A DNA stretch of 64,000 nucleotides. Origin: Stenotrophomonas maltophilia (GTDB lineage: Bacteria > Pseudomonadota > Gammaproteobacteria > Xanthomonadales > Xanthomonadaceae). The DNA lies in assembly GCA_009912235.1 (NCBI GenBank), contig WNDS01000002.1, forward strand, positions 248,001-312,000. Reading direction: 5' to 3'. This document shows, piece after piece, positions 47,931 to 58,157 of the stretch; the first letter of the stretch is position 1, and the number at the start of each line of letters is the position of its first letter. The position numbers were made by a program, and so were the translations under genes. The notes beneath the pieces are model-generated. The model was given only the letters and a program-made list of their open reading frames with translations. It had not been told where the DNA came from and ran no database searches.

Positions 47931-48778
47931 TGCGTTCGGCACTTCTGTTCGGGGCGCTGCTGCTGGCCGTGCCCCTGTTCACTGCACCGGCCGCCCAGGC
48001 GCAGGATGGCATCGGCAGCCCGATCGACAGCCGTGTGGTATTCCCGGCCAGCGCGTCGCAGGGCGCGCTGGTGATCGGCAAGGTGCCCGCCGGCAGCCGC
48101 GTGCAGTACGCCGGCCGCCAGCTGCGGGTGAGTGGCTACGGCAGCGTGGTGTTCGGCATCGGCCGCGACGAGAAGGGCCCGCTGCGCATCCAGGTGCAGC
48201 GCCCTGGTGGTGGCAGCGAGACGGCGAAGATTGCGGTGACACCGCGCGACTGGCCGACCGAGCGGGTCAATGGCGTGCCGCCGAAGACGGTCAATCCGCC
48301 GCCGGCGATTGCCGAACGGATCAAGCGCGAACAGGCGCAGGTGACCGCCGCGCGTGCCCGCGATGATGACCGCACCGACTTCACCCAGACCTTCATCTGG
48401 CCGGTGCAGGGCCGCATCAGCGGCCGCTTCGGCAATGCGCGCGTGTACAACGGCCAGCCCGGCGCCGGTCATTCAGGCATGGACATCGCCGTGCCCACCG
48501 GCACCCCGGTGAAGGCACCAGCGGCCGGCATCGTCACCTTCGCCGGCCCGGACCTGTACCTGACCGGCGGCACCCTGCTGCTCGACCACGGCTACGGCGT
48601 CAGCTCGAACTTCCTGCACCTGTCGCGCATCGACGTGAAGGTGGGCGACCGCGTCGAGCAGGGCCAGGTGATCGCCGCCGTCGGCGCCACCGGGCGTGCC
48701 ACCGGCCCGCACCTGCACTGGGGCATGAACTGGTTCGACACCCGCATCGACCCGTTGCTGGTGCTGGAACGCAAGTAA
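47930..48778 (+). CDS. M23-family (LytM) metallopeptidase
   Basis: 282-aa secreted or periplasmic endopeptidase: signal peptide ending AAQA, an N-terminal beta domain (RVVFPASASQGALVIGKV), then LytM domain with GHSGMDIAVPTG (HxxxD zinc ligands) and GPHLHWGMN (HxH). Likely a peptidoglycan hydrolase. The ATG shares a base with the pyrC TGA, so it is probably cotranslated. Confidence 0.9.
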   Translation: MRSALLFGALLLAVPLFTAPAAQAQDGIGSPIDSRVVFPASASQGALVIGKVPAGSRVQYAGRQLRVSGYGSVVFGIGRDEKGPLRIQVQRPGGGSETAKIAVTPRDWPTERVNGVPPKTVNPPPAIAERIKREQAQVTAARARDDDRTDFTQTFIWPVQGRISGRFGNARVYNGQPGAGHSGMDIAVPTGTPVKAPAAGIVTFAGPDLYLTGGTLLLDHGYGVSSNFLHLSRIDVKVGDRVEQGQVIAAVGATGRATGPHLHWGMNWFDTRIDPLLVLERK

Positions 48779-48828
48779 ACGGCTTCACACCGAGCCGGGC
48801 CAGGCCCGGCACCCTGCCAGGAGGTTCC

Positions 48829-50352
48829 ATGCCCAAGCTGGGCGACATCCACACCGCGCACAATGCGCGCTTTGATCGCTATTACGCGTTCCAGTTCACC
48901 CACTACGATGCCGATGAGGGGCACGCAGTGCTGCTGCTGGACTGGTGGGCACCGACGCCTCCCTGTGCCAACGCGCTGAAGGACCTGAAACCGGCATCGC
49001 TGGATTTCATGGACTGGAATGGCCAGCTGGAGCTGCACTGGGTCGGCCACGGCCTGCCACGTGACAGCGTCCATCTCGGCTGGCGCAGCCCGCTGGTGAA
49101 GGGCGAAGTGAACCGCGAGGGTGGGTGGCCCGACGGGGGCGGCCTGCAACGGCAACAGTGGTGGAACGCGCTCGATCCTGCCATCACCCGTGCGTACAAG
49201 GCGGAGCTGGCCGGCGACGACAGTGACGATACTCTCATTCTGGAAAGGGACGACTTCGTCGTGGAGCGCGGCGATTCTGCGCTGCAGGGTATCGCCATGG
49301 CGGCGGCCCCGTCACTGGCCCTGTTCGACCAGATGCCGGTGCTGATCTCGCTGGATGTCGACGTGCCCATCCCGGGCCTGCTGCCATGGCTGGAAACGCG
49401 CCCTCTCATCGATGAGTTGATACTGAGCGGCATACAGGAGCCGGTGCTGGATGTACGCCGTACCGCGCTGTCACGCCTGAGCGTGGACGTTACAGGCATG
49501 CGCGCGATACACCTCAACAGCCGGCTGGATACGCTCATCCTGCGTGGCACCGCCAGCCCCGAGCTGGTCATCCACGATCCGCACGAGGGCCGCTGGCTGG
49601 ATGTCTACTGCACCGACCCGGACCTGCGCTGGTCGGGCCTGCCGCAACTGCAGCAGATCACGCTGCATGGCATGCGTCGCCTGGACGCGACCCGCATTGC
49701 CGAACGGCTGCCCGGCATCCGCGCACTCAGCGTGCAGGGCGCCCCCTGCAGACTGGACAATTCCGCGCAGCTGGGTGCACTGGCCCATCTTGAACACCTC
49801 TCGCTGGTGGATGTGTTTCCGCCCGCGGAGGCTCCGTTCCCCGCCCCGTCGTACTGGCCACAACTGTCCACCCTGTCACTTGACAGTGTTCCCGCCGAAC
49901 TCGCCAAAGCGGTCAACGCATCCTTCGGCCCATGCGTGGCCGACGGCCTTGTGCTGGAGATACGGCAGCCCCGCAAGCCCGAATGGCTGGCAGCGAACAT
50001 GGACAACCCGTTCCGCGACTGGGACGACGGCGCCGGCATCAGTGCAGCGCAGGCGAAGAAGGCCGCAGCGCTCTACCGCAACGCGCACAAGGAAGCCCTG
50101 AAAAGTGCATCCGCGCCCACCGCGCTGGCTGAAGCGCTGCAGCGCATGGCCACAACCTATGTTGAAGGATTCAATGCGCTGAACCGTCGCAGCGGCTTCA
50201 TCGGAACCAGTGAATGCGAGCAGATTCTGCAGGCGCTGGATACCCTGCTCGACACCGCCGAGGCTGCGCAGCAGGTGAAGCCGGGCGGCAAGCACATGCC
50301 GCTGGATCGCCGGCCGGTCCTCGAACTTGTTGAAGCGCTTCGGGCGTTCTGA
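48829..50352 (+). CDS. Large protein of unknown function (507 aa)
   Basis: No family recognised. Soluble, no signal peptide. Residues about 180-335 have a repeating leucine pattern (DELILSGIQ, DTLILRGTAS, QQITLHGMRR, RALSVQGAP, EHLSLVDVFPP) at 20-25-residue spacing, suggesting an irregular LRR-like solenoid. The N-terminus is Trp-rich (LLLDWWAP, QRQQWWNALDPA), and the C-terminus has MDNPFRDWDDG and a helical end. SD caggagg precedes ATG 48829. Isolated gene with no functional context. Confidence 0.75.
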   Translation: MPKLGDIHTAHNARFDRYYAFQFTHYDADEGHAVLLLDWWAPTPPCANALKDLKPASLDFMDWNGQLELHWVGHGLPRDSVHLGWRSPLVKGEVNREGGWPDGGGLQRQQWWNALDPAITRAYKAELAGDDSDDTLILERDDFVVERGDSALQGIAMAAAPSLALFDQMPVLISLDVDVPIPGLLPWLETRPLIDELILSGIQEPVLDVRRTALSRLSVDVTGMRAIHLNSRLDTLILRGTASPELVIHDPHEGRWLDVYCTDPDLRWSGLPQLQQITLHGMRRLDATRIAERLPGIRALSVQGAPCRLDNSAQLGALAHLEHLSLVDVFPPAEAPFPAPSYWPQLSTLSLDSVPAELAKAVNASFGPCVADGLVLEIRQPRKPEWLAANMDNPFRDWDDGAGISAAQAKKAAALYRNAHKEALKSASAPTALAEALQRMATTYVEGFNALNRRSGFIGTSECEQILQALDTLLDTAEAAQQVKPGGKHMPLDRRPVLELVEALRAF

Positions 50353-50461
50353 GCGCCATGGCGCGGATCGTCGCCTTGCAGCACGTTCGAGGAGCACGTT
50401 CGAGGAGATGGCCGGATGAGGGGCAATGCCGGCCCACCGATCAATTGCCGGATGCGGGGTC

Positions 50462-50534
50462 GTGCCGGCCATTGGCCGGCAGCTTCATGACCTTCGGAAC
50501 GACTGCCGGGTTGCCGGCCAACGGCCGGCACTAC
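50462..50534. repeat. Inverted pair of REP palindromes
   Basis: GTGCCGGCCATTGGCCGGCAG at 50462-50482 faces TTGCCGGCCAACGGCCGGCACTAC at 50511-50534. Variant SMAG elements separated by 28 bp, forming a large potential cruciform between convergent genes. Confidence 0.75.
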
Positions 50535-50560
50535 CGGGGGTTGCCCGCGCGTCGGTTACA

Positions 50561-51280
50561 TCAACCGCGCGCGGCCCACCACACGCGCAGCAACGTGCGC
50601 ACTGAGGTCGCTTCGATCGGCTTGCCTGCGGCCTGTGCGGCCAGGCGGGCGCGGGCCAGGCTGGCCCAGATGCGGCGCGGACGCGGACCCGGGACGCGGA
50701 CGGCCCAGCCCTTCAACAGCTGCTGCGCCCAACGCTGCGGAGCGGCGCTGACATCCTCGCCGGCCAGCAGCGCGCGCGGAATGCCGGCGACGCCTGCATC
50801 CTGCAGGCGCTGCGCCAGCGTCTGCAGCAGCACGGCGCGGCCGGCACCCTTGCGCGGGGTGCCCTGCCCTGCCGTTTCGGCAAACAGCACCGCCTCGACC
50901 GCGGCGATCGCCTCGGCGAACGCGGCCAGTGCACGTTCGGCAGCGGCGGCATCCACCGCCACGCCGCGCGCTTCCACCAGGTCCGGCAATGCATCGGCCA
51001 GCGGCGCCCACGGCGCACGCACCGGCTCCAGCACGCGGCCCAGCGGGTGGCGCGAGCGCTGCGCGGACCAGCTGCGCAGCTCCTCGCCCCACCACGCCAG
51101 CTTGGCATCGGCCGGCAGCGGATCGCCGTTGGTGTTGAGCATGTCGTCGAATTCCTGCACCAGCGCGAACCACGCCACGGTGCGTTCGCGCAGGGTTTCG
51201 GGCACGAACGGCTCGGCCACCGACCATTCCGGCCAGCGGGTACGCCACTTGTCGAGGAAACTGTCCAACGCACTGCTCAC
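50561..51280 (-). CDS. Squalene/phytoene synthase-like protein
   Basis: 239 aa. FALVQEFDDMLN and [26 protein letters not shown] resemble the SQS_PSY fold of small bacterial homologues; canonical DXXXD pairs are not obvious, so a non-catalytic or assembly role (as in NDUFAF6-like proteins) is possible. GTG 51280 is seven bases after SD AAGGA. Follows gph by 14 bp in the mtaD-ubiG-gph run. Confidence 0.65.
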   Translation of the reverse strand: MSSALDSFLDKWRTRWPEWSVAEPFVPETLRERTVAWFALVQEFDDMLNTNGDPLPADAKLAWWGEELRSWSAQRSRHPLGRVLEPVRAPWAPLADALPDLVEARGVAVDAAAAERALAAFAEAIAAVEAVLFAETAGQGTPRKGAGRAVLLQTLAQRLQDAGVAGIPRALLAGEDVSAAPQRWAQQLLKGWAVRVPGPRPRRIWASLARARLAAQAAGKPIEATSVRTLLRVWWAARG

Positions 51281-51294
51281 TGCGGAATCCTTGC

Positions 51295-51990
51295 TTACTT
51301 CGGTGCCGGAACGCCCGGCGGGGTCGGCCATGCACTGGCCTGCTGCAACGCGGCCGGCAGGTCCACCAGCACATCGGCCTGCCAGCTGAGCGGATCGTCC
51401 TGCTCCAGCCGGTAGCCCCACAATGCCGCCACCGACGGCATGCCGGCGGCACGTGCGGCCAGAATGTCGCGCTCGTCATCGCCCACGTACACGCAGGCCG
51501 CCGGCTCCACGCCGATGGCCTCGGCCGCATGCAGCAGCGGCAACGGGTGCGGCTTGCGCTCGGCCAGCGTATCGCCGCCGACCAGCACCGCGCAGCGCTG
51601 CTGCCAGCCCTGCTGCGGCACGATCAGCCGCGCCAGGTATTCGGGCTTGTTGGTGACGATGCCCCACACGGCGCCTGCGGCGTCCAGCGCATCGAGCATG
51701 CCGGCCACGCCGTCGAACAGCACCGCGTGCTGGCCGATCAGCGCTTCATAGCGCTGCAGGAACACGGGAATGAGCGCATCGCGTGCGGTCGCGTCCAGCG
51801 CCGGGAAGGCGGCGGTCAGCATCGCCCGCGAGCCCTTGGACACCACCGGCCGCAGCTGCGCAGGGTCGATCGAGCCCAGTCCGGCCTCGGCACGCATCGC
51901 GTCCAGCGTGGCGACGAAATCCGGCGCGCTGTGCAGCAGCGTGCCGTCCAGGTCGAACAGCACGCCACGCGGGAACCGCGCCGCGCTCAC
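51295..51990 (-). CDS. gph: HAD-family phosphoglycolate phosphatase-like
   Basis: 231-aa HAD phosphatase: motif [16 protein letters not shown], motif II VTNKPEY, motif III lysine in ERKPHP and motif [11 protein letters not shown]. The cap insertion is the Gph type. GTG start overlaps the ubiG stop by 4 bp. Next to ubiG such genes are often annotated gph or mupP; the true substrate could be MurNAc-6-phosphate. Confidence 0.85.
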   Translation of the reverse strand: MSAARFPRGVLFDLDGTLLHSAPDFVATLDAMRAEAGLGSIDPAQLRPVVSKGSRAMLTAAFPALDATARDALIPVFLQRYEALIGQHAVLFDGVAGMLDALDAAGAVWGIVTNKPEYLARLIVPQQGWQQRCAVLVGGDTLAERKPHPLPLLHAAEAIGVEPAACVYVGDDERDILAARAAGMPSVAALWGYRLEQDDPLSWQADVLVDLPAALQQASAWPTPPGVPAPK

Positions 51991-52715
51991 GCCGCGTCGC
52001 CCTGCGGCACGGCGGCGTGGGCCAGGTAGTTGATGTCGGTGCGGCTGCTCAGGCGCGCACGGTTGCGCCACGGCTCGTAGGCCATGCCGCTGACATCGTG
52101 CAGCTGCACATCAGCCTGCCGCAGCCAGCGCGCCAACTCGGCCGGCTTGATGAATTCCTGGTAGTGGTGGGTGCCCTTGGGCAGCAGCCGCGCCACGTAC
52201 TCGGCGCCGACGATCGCCACGGCGAACGCGGCGGCGGTGCGGTTGATGGTGGACAGGAACAGATGGCCGCCCGGCTTCAGCAGGCGCTTGCAGGCGGCGA
52301 TGATCGCCGCCGGGTCCGGCACGTGCTCCAGCATTTCCATGCAGGTCACCACGTCGAAACTACCCGGCTGTTCGGCGGCCAGGTCTTCGGCAGCCTGCAC
52401 ACGGTAATCGACCTTCACACCGCTTTCCAGCGCGTGCAGGCGGGCGACCTTCACCAGTTCCGGGGCCAGGTCGATGGCGGTGACGTCGGCACCGGCCTGG
52501 GCCAGCGCTTCGCTCAGTAGGCCGCCACCGCAGCCGATGTCCAGCACGCGTGCGCCACGCAGCGGCACACGCTCGGCCACGTACTGCAGGCGCACCGGGT
52601 TCAGGGCGTGCAGCGGCTTCTGCGGGCCGTCAGCGTCCCACCAGCGGTTGGCCAGCGCGGCGAACTTGTCCAGCTCGGCCTGATCGAAATTGGAGGAAGC
52701 GTGGGGAGCAGTCAT
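51987..52715 (-). CDS. ubiG: Ubiquinone biosynthesis O-methyltransferase
   Basis: 242-aa SAM-dependent methyltransferase acting twice in ubiquinone synthesis. [20 protein letters not shown] is the family N-terminus, [13 protein letters not shown] the SAM motif, and [10 protein letters not shown] the post-II motif. SD AAGGA seven bases before ATG 52715. Located between an SAH/MTA deaminase gene and gph. Confidence 0.95.
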   Translation of the reverse strand: MTAPHASSNFDQAELDKFAALANRWWDADGPQKPLHALNPVRLQYVAERVPLRGARVLDIGCGGGLLSEALAQAGADVTAIDLAPELVKVARLHALESGVKVDYRVQAAEDLAAEQPGSFDVVTCMEMLEHVPDPAAIIAACKRLLKPGGHLFLSTINRTAAAFAVAIVGAEYVARLLPKGTHHYQEFIKPAELARWLRQADVQLHDVSGMAYEPWRNRARLSSRTDINYLAHAAVPQGDAA

Positions 52716-52750
52716 GGGGGGGTCCTTGCGTCGGCCTGGGCGCAGGGCGC

Positions 52751-54094
52751 TCAGGCACGGATATGGCGGATGCGCTCGCGCCACTGGCGCGCGTTGGCGA
52801 CGATGCTCGGCAGGTCCATGCCCACCAGCTCACGCCGCACCAGCTTGGGCTGGCCGGCAATCCAGACATCGCTGACCTGCTGGCGGCCGGTGGCGTACAC
52901 CAGCTGCGACAGCACGTTGTGCAGCGGCTGGGTTTCCAGGGCGGACAGGTCCACGCAGACCAGGTCGGCCTGCTTGCCCGGCTCGATCGAGCCGATGCGG
53001 TCGCCGAAGCCCAGCGCGCGCGCGCCGCCCAGCGTGGCCGCACGCAGCGTGGTGGCCGCATCCAGGCCGGTGGCATCGTTGGCCACGGCCTTGGCCAGGA
53101 TCGCCGCGGTGCGGTTCTCGCTGAACATGTCCAGGTCGTTGTTGCTGGCGCAGCCGTCGGTGCCGATGGCCAGGTTCACGCCGGCGCGCTGCAGGGCGCA
53201 GGCCGGGCAGAAACCGGAGGCCAGTTTCAGGTTCGATTCGGGGCAATGCACCACGCTGACGCCGCGCTCGGCGCACAGGTGGATTTCCGCGTCGGTCAGC
53301 TGGGTCATGTGCACCGCGATCAGGCAGTCGTTGACCAGGCCCAGGCGGTCCAGGCGTGCCAGCGGGCGCTGGCCATGCAGCTTGAGCGAATCGGTGATTT
53401 CCTGCGCGGTTTCATGCGTGTGCAGGTGCACCTGCATGCCCAGCTGGTCGGACAGCATGCGCACGCGCTCGAAGCTGGCATCGCTGACCGTATACGGCGC
53501 ATGCGGGGCGAACGAGGTGCCGATCAGGCTGTCGTTGCGCCACTGGTCGTGCAGTTCACCGGCCTTGGCAAAGTACTCGTCATCGGTACGCGCCCAGGCG
53601 GTGGGGAAATCGATGATGACCGCACCCACCAGCGCGCGGAAACCGTGCTTCTTGTAGACCGCGGCCTGCACGTCGCTGAAGAAGTAGTTCTCGTTGGCGC
53701 AGGTGGTGCCACCGCGCAGCATCTCGGCGATGGCCAGGGTCACGCCATCGGCCACGAACTCCGGGCCGATCACCGCCGCTTCCACCGGCCAGATGTGCTG
53801 CTGCAGCCAGGTCACCAGCGGCAGGTCGTCGGCAACCCCGCGCAGCAGGGTCATCGGGTTGTGCGTGTGCGCGTTGACCAGGCCGGGCATCAGCGCCGCG
53901 TCCGGGCGGCTGACCACCTGGGCCGGGGCGAAGCGCTCGCGGGCCTGCGCACGCGGCAGCACGGCCACGATCTCGCTGCCGCGCACCGCCACGGCATGGT
54001 CTTCCAGCACCACGGCATGCGGCTCGATCGGCACCACATGACCGGCTTCGATGAGCAGGTCGCAGGGTTCGGGGGTGTGCGGACTATCGCTCAT
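52751..54094 (-). CDS. mtaD: 5-methylthioadenosine/S-adenosylhomocysteine deaminase
   Basis: 447-aa TRZ/ATZ-type amidohydrolase. Metal ligands appear in [18 protein letters not shown] and [10 protein letters not shown], and [13 protein letters not shown] is a family motif. It deaminates SAH or MTA. Directly upstream of ubiG (35-bp gap), where removal of the SAH by-product of methylation would be useful. Confidence 0.88.
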   Translation of the reverse strand: MSDSPHTPEPCDLLIEAGHVVPIEPHAVVLEDHAVAVRGSEIVAVLPRAQARERFAPAQVVSRPDAALMPGLVNAHTHNPMTLLRGVADDLPLVTWLQQHIWPVEAAVIGPEFVADGVTLAIAEMLRGGTTCANENYFFSDVQAAVYKKHGFRALVGAVIIDFPTAWARTDDEYFAKAGELHDQWRNDSLIGTSFAPHAPYTVSDASFERVRMLSDQLGMQVHLHTHETAQEITDSLKLHGQRPLARLDRLGLVNDCLIAVHMTQLTDAEIHLCAERGVSVVHCPESNLKLASGFCPACALQRAGVNLAIGTDGCASNNDLDMFSENRTAAILAKAVANDATGLDAATTLRAATLGGARALGFGDRIGSIEPGKQADLVCVDLSALETQPLHNVLSQLVYATGRQQVSDVWIAGQPKLVRRELVGMDLPSIVANARQWRERIRHIRA

Positions 54095-54135
54095 GCGGGC
54101 TCACTGGCTATTCGGGAAGGGCCTGGCTGGAGGCG

Positions 54136-54261
54136 GTAGCGCCGGGCCATGCCCGGCGGCTGTCCGTTGCGGCGCCATGCGCGCCGGCAACGGGTTCCGG
54201 GCGGTGCCCGGAAAGCCGAGCATGGCTCGGCTCTACAGGTAATCCGGCTGCGCCGGATTAC
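54136..54261. repeat. REP elements and efp terminator hairpin
   Basis: A GTAG-type element lies at 54136-54159, a second inverted one (AGCCGAGC-ATG-GCTCGGCTCTAC) at 54214-54236. A hairpin TAATCCGGC-TGC-GCCGGATTA at 54240-54260 overlaps the efp stop codon and probably ends its transcript. Confidence 0.7.
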
Positions 54262-54824
54262 TTCACGCGCGCCGAGTACTCGCCCGAGCGGGTGTCGACC
54301 TTGACGATTTCGTCCTGGTTGACGAACAGCGGCACGCGGACCACGGCGCCGGTTTCCAGGGTGGCCGGCTTGCCGCCGCCGCCCGAGGTGTCACCACGGA
54401 CGCCCGGATCGGTTTCGGTGATCTTCAGCTCGACGAAGTTAGGCGGCTGCACGAAGATCGGCGCGCCGTTGAACAGGGTCACGATGCAGGACTCTTCGCC
54501 CTTCAGCCACTTCTCGGCGCCGCCCATGCCGGCCTTGTCGGCCTGCACCTGCTCGAAGGTTTCCGGGTCCATGAAGTGCCAGTACTCGCCGTCGCTGTAC
54601 ATGTAGTTCATGCTGGTGTCGACCACGTCGGCCACTTCCACGTCGTCGGTGGCCTTCATGGTCATTTCCACGGTGCGGCCCGACTTGATGAAGCGGTAGC
54701 GCACGCGGGTGAAGGCCTGGCCCTTGCCCGGCTTGATGAACTCGGTCTCGGAGATGACGGCCGGTTCATTGTTGACCAGGATCTTCATCCCGTTCTCGAC
54801 ATCGTTCATGCCCGCAGTGGCCAT
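54258..54824 (-). CDS. efp: Elongation factor P
   Basis: 188 aa, same length as E. coli EF-P, three beta-barrel domains. The modified lysine is K34 in KPGKGQAF, and the C-terminal region reads [19 protein letters not shown]. It relieves ribosome stalling at polyproline. SD GAGGAG seven bases before ATG. Divergent from epmB, the enzyme that makes the beta-lysine precursor. Confidence 0.97.
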   Translation of the reverse strand: MATAGMNDVENGMKILVNNEPAVISETEFIKPGKGQAFTRVRYRFIKSGRTVEMTMKATDDVEVADVVDTSMNYMYSDGEYWHFMDPETFEQVQADKAGMGGAEKWLKGEESCIVTLFNGAPIFVQPPNFVELKITETDPGVRGDTSGGGGKPATLETGAVVRVPLFVNQDEIVKVDTRSGEYSARVK

Positions 54825-54920
54825 GCTCAAGCTCCTCAAATGGCGAAACCGCCGCGCGTGCGGCGAGCCGGTAGAATGGAAAACCCACCGGAACGCCGGT
54901 GGGCAACTGTTTATGCCCCC

Positions 54921-55961
54921 ATGATAACCGCAGGCCCCCTCTCCATGCAGCTTTCCGCCTCCCCACAGCCTGATTTCACGCGCCTGCCGGCGCGCTGGCA
55001 GCAGCTCTGGCGGCAGGCCATCCGCGACCCGCGGGAGCTGCTGGCCCGGCTGGGGCTGGACCCCTCGGCACTGCCGGTGTCGCAGGCCGCGCTGGCCCAG
55101 TTCGCGCTGCGCGTGCCGGAGGGCTTCGTGGCCCGCATGCGCCCGGGCGACCCCAGCGACCCCCTGCTGCGCCAGGTGCTGCCGGTGGACGATGAGATGC
55201 AGCACGTTCCGGGGTTCAGCTTCGACGCGGTGGGCGACGGTGCCGCCAAGAAGGCCGCCGGGGTCATCCAGAAGTACCGCGGGCGGGCCCTGCTGGTGGC
55301 CACCGGCAGCTGCGCGATCAACTGCCGCTACTGCTTCCGCCGCCACTTCGACTACGGCGCCGAGAACGCGGCCAAGGGCGGCTGGCAGGAGGCGGTGCAG
55401 GCCATCGCCGAGGACGCCGACATCGACGAGGTGATCCTCTCCGGTGGTGACCCGCTGGCACTGGCCACCCACAAGCTGGTGGAACTGACCGACGCGCTGC
55501 GCCGCATCCCGCATATCCGCCGCCTGCGCATCCACAGCCGCCTGCCGGTGGTGCTGCCCGAGCGCGTGGATGATGAGCTGCTGGCCTGGCTGGGCAGCCT
55601 GCCCTGGCCGCTGGCGGTGGTGGTGCACGCCAACCATGCCAATGAATTCGATGCCAGCGTGGACGCCGCCATGGCGCGCCTGCGCGGGGCGGGCGCGCAG
55701 CTGCTGAACCAGGCCGTGCTGCTGCGCGGGGTGAACGACAGCGTGCAGGCGCTGCAGAACCTGAGCGAACGCAGCTTCGCCGCCGGTGTGCCGCCCTATT
55801 ACCTGCACCAGCTGGACCGGGTGGAGGGCGTGGCCCATTTCGAAGTGGACGACGCCCAGGCCAAGGCGCTGGTGGCCGGCCTGACCGCGCGCCTGTCCGG
55901 CTACCTGGTCCCGAAGCTGGTGCGCGAGCTGCCCGGCGACAGCAGCAAACGGCCCTTGTAA
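54921..55961 (+). CDS. epmB: EF-P beta-lysylation protein EpmB (lysine 2,3-aminomutase-like)
   Basis: 346-aa radical SAM enzyme. Cluster motif CAINCRYC (C131, C135, C138), GGDPLAL for SAM binding and a PLP site region near the C-terminus ([11 protein letters not shown]). Converts lysine to (R)-beta-lysine for attachment to EF-P K34. Start 54921 is chosen over ATG 54945. No epmA in the window. Confidence 0.92.
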   Translation: MITAGPLSMQLSASPQPDFTRLPARWQQLWRQAIRDPRELLARLGLDPSALPVSQAALAQFALRVPEGFVARMRPGDPSDPLLRQVLPVDDEMQHVPGFSFDAVGDGAAKKAAGVIQKYRGRALLVATGSCAINCRYCFRRHFDYGAENAAKGGWQEAVQAIAEDADIDEVILSGGDPLALATHKLVELTDALRRIPHIRRLRIHSRLPVVLPERVDDELLAWLGSLPWPLAVVVHANHANEFDASVDAAMARLRGAGAQLLNQAVLLRGVNDSVQALQNLSERSFAAGVPPYYLHQLDRVEGVAHFEVDDAQAKALVAGLTARLSGYLVPKLVRELPGDSSKRPL

Positions 55962-55982
55962 CGGCCCTGCCGGGTCTCTACC

Positions 55983-56023
55983 GGGGTCAGATCCCTTTTC
56001 CTGCGGAAAAGGGATCTGACCCC
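55983..56023. repeat. 19-bp perfect stem-loop between convergent epmB and GGDEF/EAL gene
   Basis: GGGGTCAGATCCCTTTTCC, loop TGC, then its exact reverse complement. It sits between two converging genes and may terminate both. I recall similar GGGGTCAGATCCC repeats elsewhere in xanthomonad genomes. Confidence 0.75.
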
Positions 56024-56030
56024 GCGCCGT

Positions 56031-58157
56031 TCAGCGCCCGGCTTCGATCAGCGCCACCACGTCGGTGGCACTGATCGGGCGGCTCAGCCAGTAGCCCTGG
56101 CCCAGGTCGCAGCCGCGCTGGGCCAGCAGCTCGAACTGGGCCTGCTGCTCGATGCCCTCGGCCACCACCGTGATGCCCAGCGCATGCGCCATGGCGATGA
56201 TCGCCGTGGTCAGCGCCAGGTCGTCGGCATCGCGCTGCATGTCGGCCACGAAACTCTTGTCGATCTTCACCCCGTCCACCGGCACCTGGCGCAGGTGGCT
56301 CAGGCCGGAGAAGCCGGTACCGAAGTCGTCCAGCCAGACCTTCACCCCGGTGCGGTGCAGCCTGTCCAGCAGCTGCGCGGCCACCATCTCATCGCCGATC
56401 ACCGCCGTCTCGGTCAGCTCCAGGTGCAGGCGCGAGGCAGGCAGGCCGGATTCCTCCAGGCACTGCGCCACCAGCGCCGGCAGTTCGCCGCCACGCAGCT
56501 GGCGCGGGGAGACGTTCACCGACACGAACAGTTCATCGCCGGCCACGCCACGCGGCCACTGCACGGCCTCCATGCACGCCGCGCGCAGCACCTTCGGCCC
56601 GATCACCTCGATCAGCCCGCTCTGCTCGGCCACATCGATGAACACCGACGGAGGGATGGTGCCCATGGCCGGGTGCTGCCAGCGCAGCAGCACTTCCACG
56701 CCTACCAGTCGGCGGTCGCGGGTGCGGAAGATGGGCTGGTAGGCCAGCCGCAGCTCGCCGCGCTCCCAGGCCCCGCGCAGCTCCTGCTCCATGTGCACGC
56801 GGCGCTCGACGGCGTGGTCCATGGCCTTGCTGTAGTAGCGATAGCAGTTCTTGCCGGCCATCTTGGCCTGGTACATGGCGATGTCGCCGTTCTTCAGCAG
56901 CGCGGTGGCATCGGCGGCATCGTCGGGGAACAGCGTCACGCCGATCGAGGTACCCAGGAACAGCTCCCTGCCCTGCACCACCAGCGGCTTGCCGAGTTCG
57001 CGTACCAGCACCTCGGCCAGCAGCCGCGCGGTGGACGCCACATCGCCGTCGCCCACCAAAATCAGGAATTCGTCGCCACCGAAGCGCGCCAGCAGCGCCT
57101 CGTCACCACCGGCCTCGGCCACTGCCGCGCTGATGCGCTGCGCGAACTGCAGCAGCGCTTCATCACCGGCCTCATGACCAAGCGTGTCGTTGACCCGCTT
57201 GAAATCATCGATATCGGCAAACAGCAGCCCCAGCCGGCGGTTGGCCGCGCGCGCGGCCATCAGGCGGTGGTCGAGGGCTTCGCGGAACGCCAGCCGGTTG
57301 GTCAGCCCGGTCAGGGCATCGGTGTAGGCCATGCGCCGCACTTCGCGGTCATGCCGTGCGATGGCATCGCGCATGCGCGCAAACCCGCGCACCAGCTCGC
57401 CCACCTCGTCGTCGCGGTGGCTTTCATGCAGCGGCGCGCTGTAATCGCCGGCCTCGATCTGCCGGGCGGCCACCGCCAGCCCGCGGATCGGCGCCACCAG
57501 CGTGCGCTGCACATACAGGATGACCACCACGCCGATCACCACCAGCAGGCCCAGCATCATCAGCAGCCAGCCCAGGTGGCGGCTGCCGACCAGCCGCAGG
57601 CGCTCGCCCAGGGTCTGGTTGGCGGCATCCTCCATGGCCTGCACTTCATCCAGCGCCATGCCCACGCGCACCCCGCCCACGCGCTGGTTGCCGACCATGA
57701 TCGGCATGGTGTTGTCGAGCACCTTCGGCGACTGCTGCACCAGCAAGGCGCGCGCGGCCACCGACCTGGCAGCCAGCGGATCGTTCATCGGCTTGCCGAA
57801 CCCGGCCACCATCACCGAGCCGTCGTGCACCAGCCGCCCGCGGGCGTCGAACACCAGCACATAGCGCACCACCTGCTGGCGGGCGGTGTTGCGTGCCAGC
57901 GCCCCGACCTGTTCCAGGTCGTTGTAGTACAGCGGGTTGGCCAGCGCATCGGACAGCTCACGCGCCAGCGCCTCGCCGCGGCTGCGCACGCTGCGGTCGA
58001 ACAGCTCATGGATGACGCCGCCACTGAGGCCGCGCACCTCCTGCTGCATGGCCGCCTGGCGGCCCAGCAGCACCGCCAGGATCGCCACCACCACCAGCAT
58101 GGCGCCGCCCATGGCCAGCAGGAACCGTGCCTGCATACCTGCACCCAGCCACTTCAT
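56031..58157 (-). CDS. Membrane GGDEF/EAL cyclic-di-GMP protein
   Basis: 708 aa: membrane helix 11-32, periplasmic sensor 33-195, helix 196-217, HAMP to about 270, GGDEF domain (intact GGDEF at 360-364, no RxxD inhibitory site before it) and EAL domain (EVLLRW in the EAL position, LTETAVIGD, DDFGTGFSGL, KIDKSF). Both cyclase and phosphodiesterase signatures look intact. Start overlaps the upstream binding-protein stop by 4 bp, so they act together. Confidence 0.92.
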   Translation of the reverse strand: MKWLGAGMQARFLLAMGGAMLVVVAILAVLLGRQAAMQQEVRGLSGGVIHELFDRSVRSRGEALARELSDALANPLYYNDLEQVGALARNTARQQVVRYVLVFDARGRLVHDGSVMVAGFGKPMNDPLAARSVAARALLVQQSPKVLDNTMPIMVGNQRVGGVRVGMALDEVQAMEDAANQTLGERLRLVGSRHLGWLLMMLGLLVVIGVVVILYVQRTLVAPIRGLAVAARQIEAGDYSAPLHESHRDDEVGELVRGFARMRDAIARHDREVRRMAYTDALTGLTNRLAFREALDHRLMAARAANRRLGLLFADIDDFKRVNDTLGHEAGDEALLQFAQRISAAVAEAGGDEALLARFGGDEFLILVGDGDVASTARLLAEVLVRELGKPLVVQGRELFLGTSIGVTLFPDDAADATALLKNGDIAMYQAKMAGKNCYRYYSKAMDHAVERRVHMEQELRGAWERGELRLAYQPIFRTRDRRLVGVEVLLRWQHPAMGTIPPSVFIDVAEQSGLIEVIGPKVLRAACMEAVQWPRGVAGDELFVSVNVSPRQLRGGELPALVAQCLEESGLPASRLHLELTETAVIGDEMVAAQLLDRLHRTGVKVWLDDFGTGFSGLSHLRQVPVDGVKIDKSFVADMQRDADDLALTTAIIAMAHALGITVVAEGIEQQAQFELLAQRGCDLGQGYWLSRPISATDVVALIEAGR

